Shown here: positions 57,901-62,120 of the stretch, in pieces
How the letters are laid out: every line of letters starts with the position of its first letter
Position numbering within the stretch: the first letter of the stretch is position 1
Source of the DNA: Agrypnia vestita
Lineage: Eukaryota > Arthropoda > Insecta > Trichoptera > Phryganeidae
Length of the DNA: 64,000 bases
Assembly: GCA_016648135.1 (NCBI GenBank)
Contig: JADDOH010005049.1
Location: forward strand, 36,251-100,250
Reading direction: 5' to 3'
Position numbers and translations under genes: made by a program
Notes under the pieces: model-generated
Database searches by the model: none
What the model was told of the DNA's origin: nothing
Seen by the model: only the letters and a program-made list of their open reading frames with translations

Positions 57901-58484
57901 AACCGTATAACTTTCTATTGTGTAATAACTGTCGGAGTTGTATTTTTTGATGCTGCCTGGTTTTGAACCCCCTTTTGAATAAAACAATCCAAGATATATA
58001 AATTGGTTTTTTGTTCGGCCTTATTGATATCTGTATTTCAATCTCTGCTCTCTCAACACTGTTTCTCAACACAAATTTAATTTAGCATTAATAGAGAATT
58101 AAGGAGATGCGAGTTAACCAGTTTTTTTTTTTTGGAAAGTTTTCATATTGTATAGTAGTAAAAATCGTATAATTTATGCATCTGCATTTTTATTGCTGAA
58201 TTTATATGCAAATCATTGTCACTTATTTTTATTTCATACTCGTTTACTGTTTATTTTTTGATCAGTGTCCGCGAGACGCATCAGCTAGCCGAGGCCCAGC
58301 AGGAGAAGAATGCCCGACTGCGGGAGGCCTTTGGCATCTCATCTCAGTTCGTGGAGGGGAGTAGCTTGAAGGGTGGCTCCCGGCGAGGCCCACCACCACC
58401 CCCGGACCCCCCTGCATACCTGCCTGTCCGCACACCGAGTCCAGAGGCTGAGCCCACGCCCAAGAAGAAGAAGAGGCACGCCAG
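21147..58484 (+). CDS. SRRM2/Cwc21-type splicing factor, N-terminal part, three coding exons
   Basis: Homologue of serine/arginine repetitive matrix protein 2 (SRm300; Drosophila CG7971; yeast Cwc21). It is a nuclear-speckle spliceosome protein whose N-terminus binds the Prp8/Snu114 core. The coding exons are 21147-21385, 45995-46099 and 58266-58484, with introns of 24,609 and 12,166 bp. All three junctions are phase 2 and join in frame (GG|G, AT|T, AG|). Residues 1-24 are the invariant MYNGIGL.TPRGSGTNG.VQRN. About residues 54-114 form the cwf21 domain (KEILDHERKRKIEVKC, EQKIAEYRAKLM). Then come DEFGRI, the ETHQLAEAQQEKNARLREAF block, FVEGSS, a proline run and KKKKRHAR, where the SR-rich region should begin. 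Only about 187 residues are inside; the donor at 58485 shows the gene continues. No SR-rich exon was seen in 58.5-64 kb. Confidence 0.95.
21876..22205. mobile_element. MITE family B with about 59-bp terminal inverted repeats
   Basis: The left end GGCTAAATCCAAGATAATGG...ATTTCACTATA is mirrored by TATAGTGAAAT...CCATCATCTTGGATTATTCC. The interior carries AGGTTAGGTTAGGTTATTAGG. A second copy sits at 55678-56046 in the same orientation. Non-coding. Confidence 0.8.
22736..23744. other. Unexplained insertion within the hAT element
   Basis: The hAT reading stops at 23745 and resumes at 22735. The intervening kilobase is AT-rich, with a CpG-rich right end where CGTCGGATATAT-CGACGCGGCCCC is repeated at 23667-23693 and 23706-23732. 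Read in the minus frame this gives two PGAAS-ISD peptides. Possibly a further inserted element with repeated ends. Confidence 0.4.
24117..26351. mobile_element. 2235-bp TA-flanked element with about 35-bp inverted ends
   Basis: The left end TGAAGACCCCATGGCAAGAA...TAACTAACATT is matched inverted at the right end (AATGTTAGTTAG...TTCTTGCCATGGGATCTTCA). TA flanks both sides (24115-24116, 26352-26353). Removing the element and one TA restores hAT codons for T-D-I-W-C-E, so the boundaries are exact. The interior contains the piggyBac derivative at 24402-25854, and no transposase of its own was recognised. TA duplication suggests Tc1/mariner-type mobilisation. Confidence 0.8.
24402..25854 (+). mobile_element. 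Internally deleted piggyBac-like element
   Basis: It is flanked by TTAA at 24398-24401 and 25855-25858. The start is CCCGATCAGTGCCATTGTCG, and the end (reverse complement) is CCTTTTAATTGCCAGTC. An acidic frame from 25138 (FEPDEYENDVPDEIENV) fits the transposase N-terminus, and LVEHIVNETNRQLQ fits the region before the catalytic core. Then, with the core deleted, CKQCQVRLCVEPCFEIYHT near 25505-25560 is the C-terminal cysteine-rich domain. Dead. It sits inside the 2235-bp element. Confidence 0.8.
26473..27375. mobile_element. piggyBac-type MITE, 903 bp
   Basis: TTAA lies on both sides (26469-26472, 27376-27379). The ends CACTTTTTGTGCAGGATGCT and, inverted, CACTCTGAATGCGGGACGGG are similar. Near the right end GTAGAAC-ACCCGTCCCGC occurs twice (about 27307 and 27346). 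It interrupts the hAT transposase, whose frame continues across when it is taken out. No coding sequence. Confidence 0.75.
27806..28117. other. 5' flank of the hAT element, nothing further
   Basis: Includes GCGAGCGCACAAGGTCACGC and a GC-rich patch near 27900-27950 that may be the hAT subterminal region. The rest is AT-rich. Confidence 0.3.
28118..28490 (+). repeat. Dispersed retroposon-like repeat, copy 1
   Basis: Begins ACTAGCTGTGCCCGCACGGC, a start typical of abundant insect SINE/LINE ends. It continues with repeated AGAACTTTC / CCTTCTAGA words and ends GGAAACACGGGTTTCTTTTT plus a TA tail. The second copy at 53165-53470 shares the body and the same 3' end. A Tigger element is inserted into its TA tail at 28498. 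Confidence 0.6.
28498..29642 (+). mobile_element. Internally deleted Tigger/pogo element, 1145 bp
   Basis: Inverted ends CAGGCGGACCTCGACTTTCG and CGAGGTCCGCCTG are flanked by TA on both sides. Only the transposase C-terminus remains: a frame ending near 29274 reads MNELNLDVTNEDVNEMIKSH, then SLTNEYLIEQQ and an acidic tail. This is the usual Tigger C-terminal 'L..DV...DVEE......ELT.E.L..L' pattern. The catalytic domain is deleted and the element is non-autonomous. Confidence 0.8.
29643..30599. other. AT-rich intronic DNA, nothing supported
   Basis: No family-level similarity was recognised. A moderately GC-rich patch at 30240-30330 gives no plausible protein. Confidence 0.3.
30600..31670 (+). 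pseudogene. piggyBac-like transposase remnant, C-terminal half
   Basis: TTAA at 30600-30603 is followed by CACTAGAAGCGCCGCCGTCC, a plausible terminus. TAGAAGTGCCGC-TGTCCCATTTTTGTCCCGTC recurs at 30785. In several frames it reads TEPYINKGRNVTCNNFFT and then, from 31118, the catalytic end: SLTVYQAKSNKNVLMLSTTH, KPVTILFYNSSKYGVDVDQM and SRRWPVHTIYNLLDLA. A cysteine-rich tail follows near 31535-31660 (CATCEKKLCNKC, YLCVNC). The N-terminal half is missing and there are frameshifts. The right terminus was not found. Confidence 0.75.
31971..32325 (+). pseudogene. Jockey-clade reverse transcriptase fragment
   Basis: The frame starts GAGPDEMPSIFIKQCA and then PLSLIYNRSLTECTVPIIWK, the RT finger segment of Jockey-like LINEs. 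After a small deletion and frameshift it continues FNKIFEKIIYDQLYPAL and INQHSFISGKSTTTNLLTF to about 32320, before the catalytic YADD. It is truncated by different DNA at about 32326. Confidence 0.75.
32326..32600. other. CpG-rich insert of unknown type
   Basis: Abrupt GC/CpG-rich segment with repeated GCGCGACAT/GCGCGACGTTGC words. Open frames on both strands are compositional. It is probably a MITE or an end of the neighbouring element. Confidence 0.35.
32601..33290. mobile_element. Non-autonomous element rich in TTCGG words, interrupted by a LINE tail
   Basis: CCGAACTTCG, GGCCGAATTTCG and ACTTCGGTAGC lie at 32625-32680. ACTTCGGCTTCGGC, CCGAATATTCG, GACATTCGGC and ATTCGGTGCATCACC lie at 33187-33275. 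Such terminal TTCGG repeats fit subterminal repeats of a hAT-type MITE. The two halves are separated by the LINE tail at 32690-32895. Confidence 0.4.
32690..32895 (+). repeat. Lepidopteran RTE-type LINE 3' tail
   Basis: ACTAGCTTTTGCCAGCGATT at the start, then GGAAACCTATTACTGGGATAA, CTGTGCCAAATTTCATCCAG, TTCTGGCGTGATTGAGTAAC, and ATTAATCCATCCATC near the end. This order is characteristic of a very abundant 3' end in moths and butterflies, and is the main evidence for the host group. Confidence 0.65.
33600..34390. repeat. Inverted repeat pair around a smaller palindrome
   Basis: 33600-33745 (CAATTTGAATCGGAGTT, GCAAACTGTTTC, GCTAGAGCTTTTTGTATG) is repeated inverted at 34250-34385 with about 80% apparent match. 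It includes the 131-bp palindrome at 33781-33911. Confidence 0.55.
33781..33911. mobile_element. Short palindromic MITE
   Basis: GGCCTGAATTCAGAGTCAAT..CTTAGATGATTT at the left is mirrored by AAATCATCTAAGTATTGACT.ATGAATTCGGGCC at the right. The centre contains AAAGTGTTATTTTGTACTGC. Confidence 0.7.
34695..35188 (-). pseudogene. RTE-type LINE, C-terminal end and 3' tail
   Basis: The minus-strand frame of 155 codons resembles the C-terminal region of insect RTE-like reverse transcriptase ORFs: LMYGSEAWYWQR, MRSLRRLCGKS, DRIKKGVLRWFGHAERM and RSRGRPRKTWHEQV. It is followed in its own sense by the end GCGTGATGGTTAGTTAGTTA, the short tandem tail typical of RTE. 5'-truncated. A fragment of the same 3' end lies at 52590-52715. 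Confidence 0.85.
35199..35589 (-). pseudogene. piggyBac-like transposase N-terminal fragment
   Basis: The minus-strand frame from 35402 reads SSGRLPIHTIFKGVAGPTGY, SKRNVMSDHVRTAFELI and EHIKDCTEIEARRILKN. This matches the segment before the DDE domain of PGBD-type proteins ('GRLP.HNI.....GPT..AK..I....SAF.L.ID...L..I..CTE.EA.RVL'). Overlapping frames to 35589 are degraded. It abuts the RTE fragment. Confidence 0.55.
36183..36685 (-). repeat. Unclassified element end, copy 1 of an inverted pair
   Basis: Nearly the reverse complement of 59196-59640. It includes ATACTTCTTTC hairpin words, TTCCTTCGAACTTCTTTAAA, GTCCCGATGTTTAGATAGAA and three tandem 17-bp units CAACTAGTTGACGAATT (36565-36617), where the other copy has one. 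It ends CGACGACCCATC, inserted into a mariner fragment. Confidence 0.7.
36689..36811 (+). pseudogene. mariner transposase C-terminus
   Basis: A 40-codon frame reads VQTAFKDFIDSRPNGFFSKG and ends KLPMRWQKCIDSNGTYFD plus stop, the textbook mariner C-terminus ('FFR.GI.KLPERW.KC....G.YF'). It is cut at its 5' side by the repeat ending at 36685. Confidence 0.85.
36812..37199. repeat. mariner 3' flank and duplicated TTGACGG word
   Basis: AAATCCGTCAATTTGACGGG at about 36960 recurs at about 37141 (one change), each followed by TGCCGTA-like sequence. The CCGTCAATTTGACGG core is palindromic. This may be subterminal repeats of a piggyBac-like element. No gene. Confidence 0.4.
37400..38220 (+). pseudogene. 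Unclassified transposase-like protein, central and C-terminal remnants
   Basis: Pieces in shifting frames: RRRPRLGEENAKLHNKSYSY and VCRKAFLSLHGITGRLQSIQ (37460-37615); LAHKKRAEVFYDKKRKARLR and LSITMDFQKNLPVLN (37745-37870); SFRSIKAGINEGGFKLPGLA and KYKDLQFLKKF (38090-38215). These match the order of a large protein family multiplied in Lepidoptera ('...VC..FF...L.I....', 'A..FY......A', 'ISMDFQQNLP.P', 'K.K.L..L'). The N-terminal part of the same kind of protein is seen at 8233-8460. Several stops. Confidence 0.55.
38654..39836. other. Intronic DNA, mostly AT-rich, one mixed-composition block
   Basis: 38740-39240 is low-complexity AT-rich. 39290-39840 is nearer 50% GC in patches and contains a CATGACGTCATG palindrome near 39602 and CpG-rich words. 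It could be regulatory, but no coding frame or family was recognised. Confidence 0.3.
40799..41387. mobile_element. pogo/Tigger-type MITE, 589 bp
   Basis: Ends CAGTAAAACCTCGATACAAC and, inverted, CAGTAAAACCTCGATATAAC, each flanked by TA. The inner copy AGGTCCGTTATATCGAGG and CCGTTATAAAT repeats the same theme. No transposase coding. Confidence 0.8.
41835..42035. mobile_element. MITE with about 33-bp inverted ends around a TA microsatellite
   Basis: TTAATATAAATTAACTTTGT...TTAAACCA on the left is exactly mirrored by TGGTTTAAACAAAGTTAATT...ATTAA on the right. Between them lies ATCAACATGTTTCAAAGCCA and a (TA)n/(GATA) tract at about 41928-41990. Confidence 0.75.
42356..43388. other. CpG-richer intronic block, possible alternative promoter
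   Basis: Contrasts with its AT-rich surroundings. It contains GTAGCTTCGCGGAGCTTAC, CGAAACTTCGCGCGCGGTAG, TTTCACGAGCCGACGTCACC and CGAGTCATGTTGACCG. Open frames of 60-75 codons show no family. An internal promoter or 5' exon of the SRRM2-type gene is possible but unproven. Confidence 0.3.
43389..43940. mobile_element. MITE family A, full foldback copy
   Basis: Ends GTCTCATAGCTAGTAGCAAAAACTTTAC in inverse orientation at both sides. Arms carry ATGAGTCGAAAATGCTCAAGC and GGAGATATGCAATAACAAA. The outer right end AGACACCCTATATA gives the family terminus TATAGGGTGTCT. Confidence 0.8.
43941..45994. other. Intron sequence before the second coding exon
   Basis: Mostly AT-rich. Besides the mariner-like piece at 45003-45128, I recognise nothing. 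45560-45720 is mixed composition. The last 60 bases carry the acceptor for the exon at 45995 (TTACCATTGTGCGTAG). Confidence 0.35.
45003..45128 (-). pseudogene. mariner-type transposase N-terminal fragment
   Basis: The minus-strand frame reads LKKHKSWFEKFRDRDLSLQN followed by EEGLIHPATVENDE. It resembles the second HTH of mariner transposases ('W..RFR.GD.DL.NE.R.GRP'). About 40 codons only. Confidence 0.45.
45995..46099 (+). CDS. SRRM2-type gene, second coding exon
   Basis: 105 bp, 35 codons, between GTGCGTAG and GTGAGT. It reads LPSREVEQKIAEYRAKLMDG and DSLDKPAKDEFGRI, the second half of the cwf21 domain. Both borders are phase 2. The coding sequence is visibly richer in GC than the flanking introns. 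Confidence 0.93.
46100..47433. other. Intron, first part, nothing recognised
   Basis: AT-rich with short frames only. 47262-47433 is the first copy of a segment that is repeated after the palindrome. Confidence 0.35.
47262..47905 (+). repeat. Tandem duplication flanking the palindrome
   Basis: 47262-47433 and 47722-47905 share ACCTGC-G, TTATGCCA-TAGCC, CTTTATTTGTATAATTTT, GAAACC-ACCCCTTTTA and AATATGATAATCCTATGTTT. A shorter relative (CCACCAAATATAATAATGTT, ATTATAAAAT) lies at 48690-48745. Confidence 0.65.
47434..47692. mobile_element. Near-perfect palindromic MITE, 259 bp
   Basis: TGAGTCGTATATTTCCAGAC on the left is mirrored at the right (GTCTGGAAATATACGACTCA). The arms run through GACATCTCACACAATAAGGT and ACACTGTTAATTTTTCTAGA to a centre AGTTTGTTTACATTTATAAC. 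Only a few mismatches, so it is younger or recently corrected. Confidence 0.8.
47906..51797. other. Intron, AT-rich, scattered unrecognised repeats
   Basis: 48030-48125 has mixed composition (CCAATCGAGCTGAAACTTGG) typical of a dispersed repeat. 49530-49870 looks like a decayed retroelement end (CAAAATTTGAACAAAATCTG, GAGATACCAACTCC). A 119-codon frame at 50378-50737 and degraded frames to 51050 were read without a family match. A run of T precedes 51390. Confidence 0.35.
51798..52405 (+). mobile_element. Solo LTR of a gypsy-type retrotransposon, 608 bp
   Basis: Begins TGTAACGAGG and ends ACGTGACA. TTAT flanks both sides (51794-51797, 52406-52409), a 4-bp target duplication as for Ty3/gypsy elements. 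A TATA box (GATATAAATACGAG, about 52003) and AATAAA signals near 52157 and 52206 lie in the expected order. No internal region adjoins it. Orientation is from the TATA/poly(A) order. Confidence 0.75.
52590..52715 (-). repeat. RTE LINE 3' end, short copy
   Basis: AACTAACTAACTAACCATCA through CTTCTCATACACC is nearly identical to 34700-34830. It is severely 5'-truncated. Confidence 0.8.
52716..53164. other. Mixed-composition intron sequence
   Basis: CpG-rich at 52725-52850 (GTGCGTGCGTGCTCGGCGCC, GGCACAAGGCGGCGGCAG). It includes GTGAAACGCCATAAAAGAAGA, possibly a retroelement tail. No gene. Confidence 0.3.
53165..53470 (+). repeat. Dispersed retroposon-like repeat, copy 2
   Basis: Shares AACCTTCTAGACTCACAGA, CAGAACTTTCAAGA and the 3' end AAACTTGGCGGATAGGGAAA, CACGGGTTTCTTTTT plus (TA)n with copy 1 at 28118-28490. 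Internal words are repeated two or three times. Confidence 0.6.
53471..54899. other. AT-rich intron, nothing supported
   Basis: Low-complexity AT sequence. GGTTAACCCTCTCAAACCTG at about 54262 resembles a TTAA-flanked piggyBac end, but no partner end was found. Confidence 0.3.
54900..55040. promoter_or_regulatory. GC-rich intronic block with (GGC)10 and an octamer
   Basis: (GGC)10 at 54921-54950 is followed by GC-rich sequence, then CTAATAACTACATATTTGCAT. ATTTGCAT at 55027-55034 is the POU-domain octamer consensus. The polyglycine/polyarginine frames across the triplet repeat are not credible genes. Regulatory role is a guess from composition and motif. Confidence 0.3.
55041..55677. other. 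Intron, mixed composition
   Basis: 55460-55670 is CpG-richer (GCGCGGTGTTGCGCATTTGC, AGCGCCGCGCTGCGCCATCT). Short frames on both strands have no family resemblance. A link to the adjoining GC-rich blocks is possible. Confidence 0.3.
55678..56046. mobile_element. MITE family B, second copy
   Basis: Same ends as 21876-22205, with an extra TAAATAAATAAACA stretch and a duplicated GGTTAGGTTAGGTTATTAGG unit inside. It separates the GC-rich blocks before and after it. Confidence 0.8.
56230..56545. promoter_or_regulatory. CpG-rich block, candidate regulatory or promoter sequence
   Basis: Strongly GC-rich (CGCGCGGCGGCTCTCGCG, GACGACGGCGGCTAATTGG, CCCCGGCGGGGATCGCGG) in an AT-rich intron. It includes TAATTGG homeodomain-type words. 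It lies about 220 bp before the 186-codon frame. Overlapping frames are compositional. Confidence 0.35.
56764..57324 (+). CDS. Uncharacterised Cys/His-rich ORF within the SRRM2-type intron
   Basis: A single 186-codon frame from ATG to TAA, much longer than others nearby, with mixed codon use. The first half is basic (FGRLWRGTF, KYRRALLAEKAKHAVE). The second half has clustered cysteines and histidines (RCQRTSSYLMGHQLRCEDR, RPCCCHCNCLPHQVPVPH), which could bind metal. No signal peptide or membrane segment. I do not recognise a family. It lies on the same strand as the host gene, so it may be a nested gene, an alternative exon (possible donors GTAATAAG near 57288), or a chance frame in GC-rich DNA. 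Confidence 0.35.
   Translation: MLYRGCNSNKNGANKRDTPDERVLFGRLWRGTFQAVFAEKNSKYRRALLAEKAKHAVETSECVNSGLAVSHHGMASSGDAHGIQSYRCQRTSSYLMGHQLRCEDRQLPCPEMVAETQALDESCLNPDLRSLLARIRRPCCCHCNCLPHQVPVPHDVDNLQVYLANNGHQRAMRSVIRWIAICRMIS
57325..58265. other. Intron before the third coding exon
   Basis: AT-rich; no gene or repeat recognised. Ends with the acceptor TTTATTTTTTGATCAG. Confidence 0.35.
58266..58484 (+). CDS. SRRM2-type gene, third coding exon
   Basis: Begins after GATCAG and ends CCAG|GTTGGT, phase 2 at both sides. It reads VRETHQLAEAQQEKNARLRE, AFGISSQFVEGSS, a proline-rich stretch RRGPPPPPDPPAYLPVR, PSPEAEPTPKKKKRHAR. GC content is far above the surrounding intron. An alternative donor four bases on (GTGACT) would change the frame. 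The next exon is not in the window. Confidence 0.92.
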
Positions 58485-58488
58485 GTTG

Positions 58489-59195
58489 GTGACTGTTGAA
58501 TGCTGCTGGTTGTTGCTTACCTTATTTTGGAAAAATGATCTAAAATGGTTAAAAAATATATGTAGGAAATATTCCAGTGTTCACTATGGAATTTTCATTT
58601 TAGGATGTGCTACCATAAAGCCTATCCTACACTGATGATATTTCACGTAAAGCACTGTTCAGAGTTAAAAATGTTCTTAGGTTTTCACGGCCGTTCAGAA
58701 TCTTCTGGTTTGTATTAAGGGGTTACATGGGTTTCACAGCTTCAAAAAATCGTTTTATTTTTATTGTCTTATTAATTTCTACAACATCTCGAGAATATTA
58801 TCCTAAATTTTCTAGTCGATCTGAATAAAAGTTTCAGAGATACAGCCTTGGGAAGGTGCGTAGGTAGGCTCAGCGCGCCGCAGGTAGCTGCTTGTCTATT
58901 GTTTGTCCGTCCTTATTGTCCATTGCTTTCACTTTCTAAGGGCAACTAGTTTGAAATACGTCAGTTGGTGATTACTTCTTGAATCACGAGGTTTCACACA
59001 AACTAATAATGAAAGCTTGAACCAGTGAAACTGGAAAATTACTGAAAAAAATCTCCTGCTGGTTCAAAGATCGTTAATATTGCTGCATTGGTCGCTGCTT
59101 GCACTTTTAATGAAGGAAAACAGCTTTATTATTATTTATGCGCGGTATGGATTTAAAACATGGCCGAAATTCTGATGAAAACCGTGTGTGCGCTA
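58489..59195. other. Intron after the third coding exon
   Basis: Searched for Ser/Arg-rich coding expected next in SRRM2; none seen. 58700-58900 resembles the decayed end of a dispersed repeat (GGGGTTACATGGGTTTCACA, GTTTCAGAGATACAGCCTTG). Confidence 0.35.
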
Positions 59196-59640
59196 GCGAT
59201 GGGTCATCGACGAAACGAGACCATCTACATCCGTCCTATATATAGTCGAATTCGTCAACTAGTTGATGCGTAAATTTCGTTACGCGGATGTTCTATCTAA
59301 ACATCGGGACGATATGTCAACTGTCTACGGCTCGACGCGACACTGCTCGATGGCTCAGCTGTTGGCTATTTTTATTATGTTACTTTTTAAAATTTAAAGA
59401 AGTTCGAAGGAATATAGTTTCGGGGAAAGTAAAACCGCTACTTGTGCTTATATGTAAAAAGAAATATTTAATTATTTATTTGTTTATGCACATTATAGGC
59501 TTTTACATATTGTTATATATACTTCTTTCTATATATAATAAAGAAAGAAGTATACACAACAATATCAGGTGTAAGCAGTAAAATATAAATATAAAGTACA
59601 CATATAAGCAGTGAAAGTATCGGCTATAAGCATTAAAATA
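59196..59640 (+). repeat. Unclassified element end, copy 2 of an inverted pair
   Basis: Reverse complement of 36183-36685. It starts GATGGGTCATCGACGAAACG and includes one CGTCAACTAGTTGATGCG unit, CTAAACATCGGGACGAT and the AGAAAGAAGTATA hairpin. The copies lie about 22.5 kb apart in opposite orientation within the same gene. Confidence 0.7.
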
Positions 59641-59726
59641 AGAGTATAAAAATTAAAAATATAAAGTACAAAGCAGTAATGTGTGTATAAAAAAATATAT
59701 TAGGTACACATCATTACATATATACA

Positions 59727-59850
59727 GGGTTATTTGGAAAACATTAATAACCTCGCAGGACTATATTCCTGCCTTGATTATGAGTCGAAAATGTTCAAGC
59801 TATCATGACCTAATATCAATAGTTATGGAGATATGCGACATCAAGACCGA
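59727..59850 (+). mobile_element. MITE family A, single arm
   Basis: TATACAGGGTTATTTGGAAA, ATGAGTCGAAAATGTTCAAG and GGAGATATGCGACATCAA match the left arm of the 12452 copy. The right arm is missing and Jockey-like sequence follows directly. Confidence 0.75.
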
Positions 59851-59861
59851 GGCAGGGCAGT

Positions 59862-60131
59862 ATGGTCAAGGGTACATCAGGACCACAGAGCAGGACCCCT
59901 CAGGATCAATACTTAAGAAAAATAATAAAAAACCAACATAAACTTGACCATTGTACAAGAAAAAAAGATGAAGTAAGATTGCCATTCAGAAAGAAAAATA
60001 GATCGCAAACTTCTGTGATGTACAGTGGGATGAAGTTGTATGTGAGTCTGCCAGAGGATATTAGAGACGAAAAAAATATTAAAACTTTTAAGAAAAAACT
60101 AAGAAAGTTTGTAATACGTGCTTTTGATTAG
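59862..60131 (+). pseudogene. Jockey-like LINE reverse transcriptase C-terminus
   Basis: The frame ends with HCTRKKDEVRLPFRKKNR, SQTSVMYSGMKLYVSLPEDI and NIKTFKKKLRKFVI. This is the usual tail of Jockey-type ORF2 proteins ('YNTR.K...LP........S..Y.G.K.YN.LP..I.....F...LK..I'). Only this tail is present. A (TA)n run at about 60162-60200 follows. Confidence 0.65.
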
Positions 60132-60158
60132 AAATTCTATATATTATTCTATATATAA

Positions 60159-60203
<45 letters not shown>

Positions 60204-61397
60204 CGACGTGAAGTTCTGTTGCTCCCAACAGAACTCCTCGTCGCCACCAGCTTCGCTCAGTCGGAGAAGAATCGGACTCACCTTACTTCCACAATTTAAA
60301 CTCAGGGTACTTCCGGTGTCGCGTACATCGCACTTCAGCTGTCTCTCCCTTTAACTTATTTTAAGTTGCAACAGTTCAATGACTAGGGTAATACAACGAA
60401 ACATTATTTAGATGAAGGGGAATTTATTCAAATTAATTTTAAACAGAATTTAATAATGCCACAGAAGGTGACAATTTTTTTTATGAAGTGTTTTTGGGAA
60501 TTTTACACATTGAAACCCTTTTCTTTACAATAAATTGAGGCGAAGATTTAATTTACCACGCCTCGACATCAGCGCTAGCGGCCGCGTCATACATGGAGGG
60601 AAAAGACAGTGGAACTAAATCCTTTTATACTACTTGCGGTGACGCAGCGCAGGTGTCGGGGCGTGGTATTCACAATTTGCAAATTAATGAACATTTGGGC
60701 AAAATTTCTATATCACATTTAAAACAATGAAGCCACAATAGTCTGGCACAAACACCGCTTCCGCACGTGCTTAGCAATGTTCCTTTTTTCTAAAACCGCT
60801 CGACCTGATGCACATGTTCTTGTATTTACGGAGTCAGATAACACGCAGCTCGCTCCAGGCGTGATGTGAAATTGATTAATAGAGAGAATTTGAATACCAG
60901 GCAAGTCGTGGTCTTTATTTTGCTGGCCTCGCATCTGAGGAGGATTGCTCCCTTAAGGGTCCAGAGAACAACCCCACCCCGAGGCTTTGGGCGGCCGATG
61001 CAGATGATTACCGGAACATCACCTCTGCAGCTGCCCCCCAGGCGTTGCAATGGATCCACCTTTCACTCCATGCTGCGTCACCTGGCCATGGCGCGAAGCG
61101 CTCCCGTGGAAAAACCCTCTATTAAGACGAAAGACGAAATTATTAACAACCAATCATGTAATTTCACATGTTATCTTTATGCCACTTCAAATTGCGTCTC
61201 TCGGAATGAGCTTACCTATTAACACGAGGGTTCACAGAAAGGTTCACATCTCGCGCGCTCAAGTGTCAGATTCCGAATGCCATTTTGTAATCTCGTCCCC
61301 GCCGTTCGCGACCGCTGTGAAACTATCTGCAGTAGACCAAAGACATTATTCTGTTCCATAGAGTGCTTGCGGTACCTACGCGGTTAGAAATCAATTT
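60132..61397. other. Mixed-composition stretch, no gene recognised
   Basis: 60220-60350 and 60560-60690 are GC-richer. 60900-61120 is GC-rich with overlapping frames of 77-118 codons on both strands, none like a known family. It may be the upstream part of the element suspected at 61.4-63.4 kb. Confidence 0.3.
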
Positions 61398-62120
61398 TTG
61401 GTGCAGATCGTTGGTGCGGGGATCGATAAATTCATTTTTTCAGAGGTTTCGCGAAGAGGTGTGACGAACAAAGGTTGCTACGTCACATACCTCCTCCCTC
61501 AATTAATTTTGACGGTCAGCATGAACGGAAAAATTTATCCAACAACTATCTCTGTTAGGAACCATGAGATCACGCAACTTGAAGTAACATTAACAAATAC
61601 ATCTCTTACATCTTCATTTAACCACATGACACTTGATACAACATTTCCCATATTAAATTTGACAAATCGTAAGTTTACTCCCTTATACCCCAATATCAGA
61701 CAGAATCACAAGTGTGTTCTCTTAAATTCTTCTAAAGAAATATCTTTTACAAACCACTTCTCATTAAAGATCATTAAAACATTCTTTATACAATAGTTAA
61801 CTTACAACACATAAATAGTTATTTCATTCCAAGCATACGAGCGATCACTGCGGATTCAACGTATCGTATGTTTGGAAGAAACACTGGAACAATCTTACTT
61901 GAGTGTCTGCCGTGCCCTGCACCAACAGCAACTTTAATCATAATTACAAGCTTATTAATACAATTAATATTTCAACAGAACCACACAGTGGTTCACAGAT
62001 GCGGGAGGATGTGTACGTGCGGAGATTTCGAACTGCAACAAAAGGATCAAAACAAATTACATAATCATTTTATAACTTTGTTAATCTTAAAATCACTTTA
62101 CCCGAAGCATATCTAAGCCT
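61398..62120 (+). pseudogene. Possible envelope-like or other retroelement ORF fragment
   Basis: Two consecutive frames (61398-61796, 61868-62116) show several N-glycosylation-type sequons (NTS, NLT, NSS) and then one hydrophobic segment of about 17 residues near 61920-61970, followed by a polar tail. That layout would fit the end of an insect retroelement envelope-like protein. No family-specific motif was recognised, so this is only a suggestion. Stops interrupt it. Confidence 0.2.
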
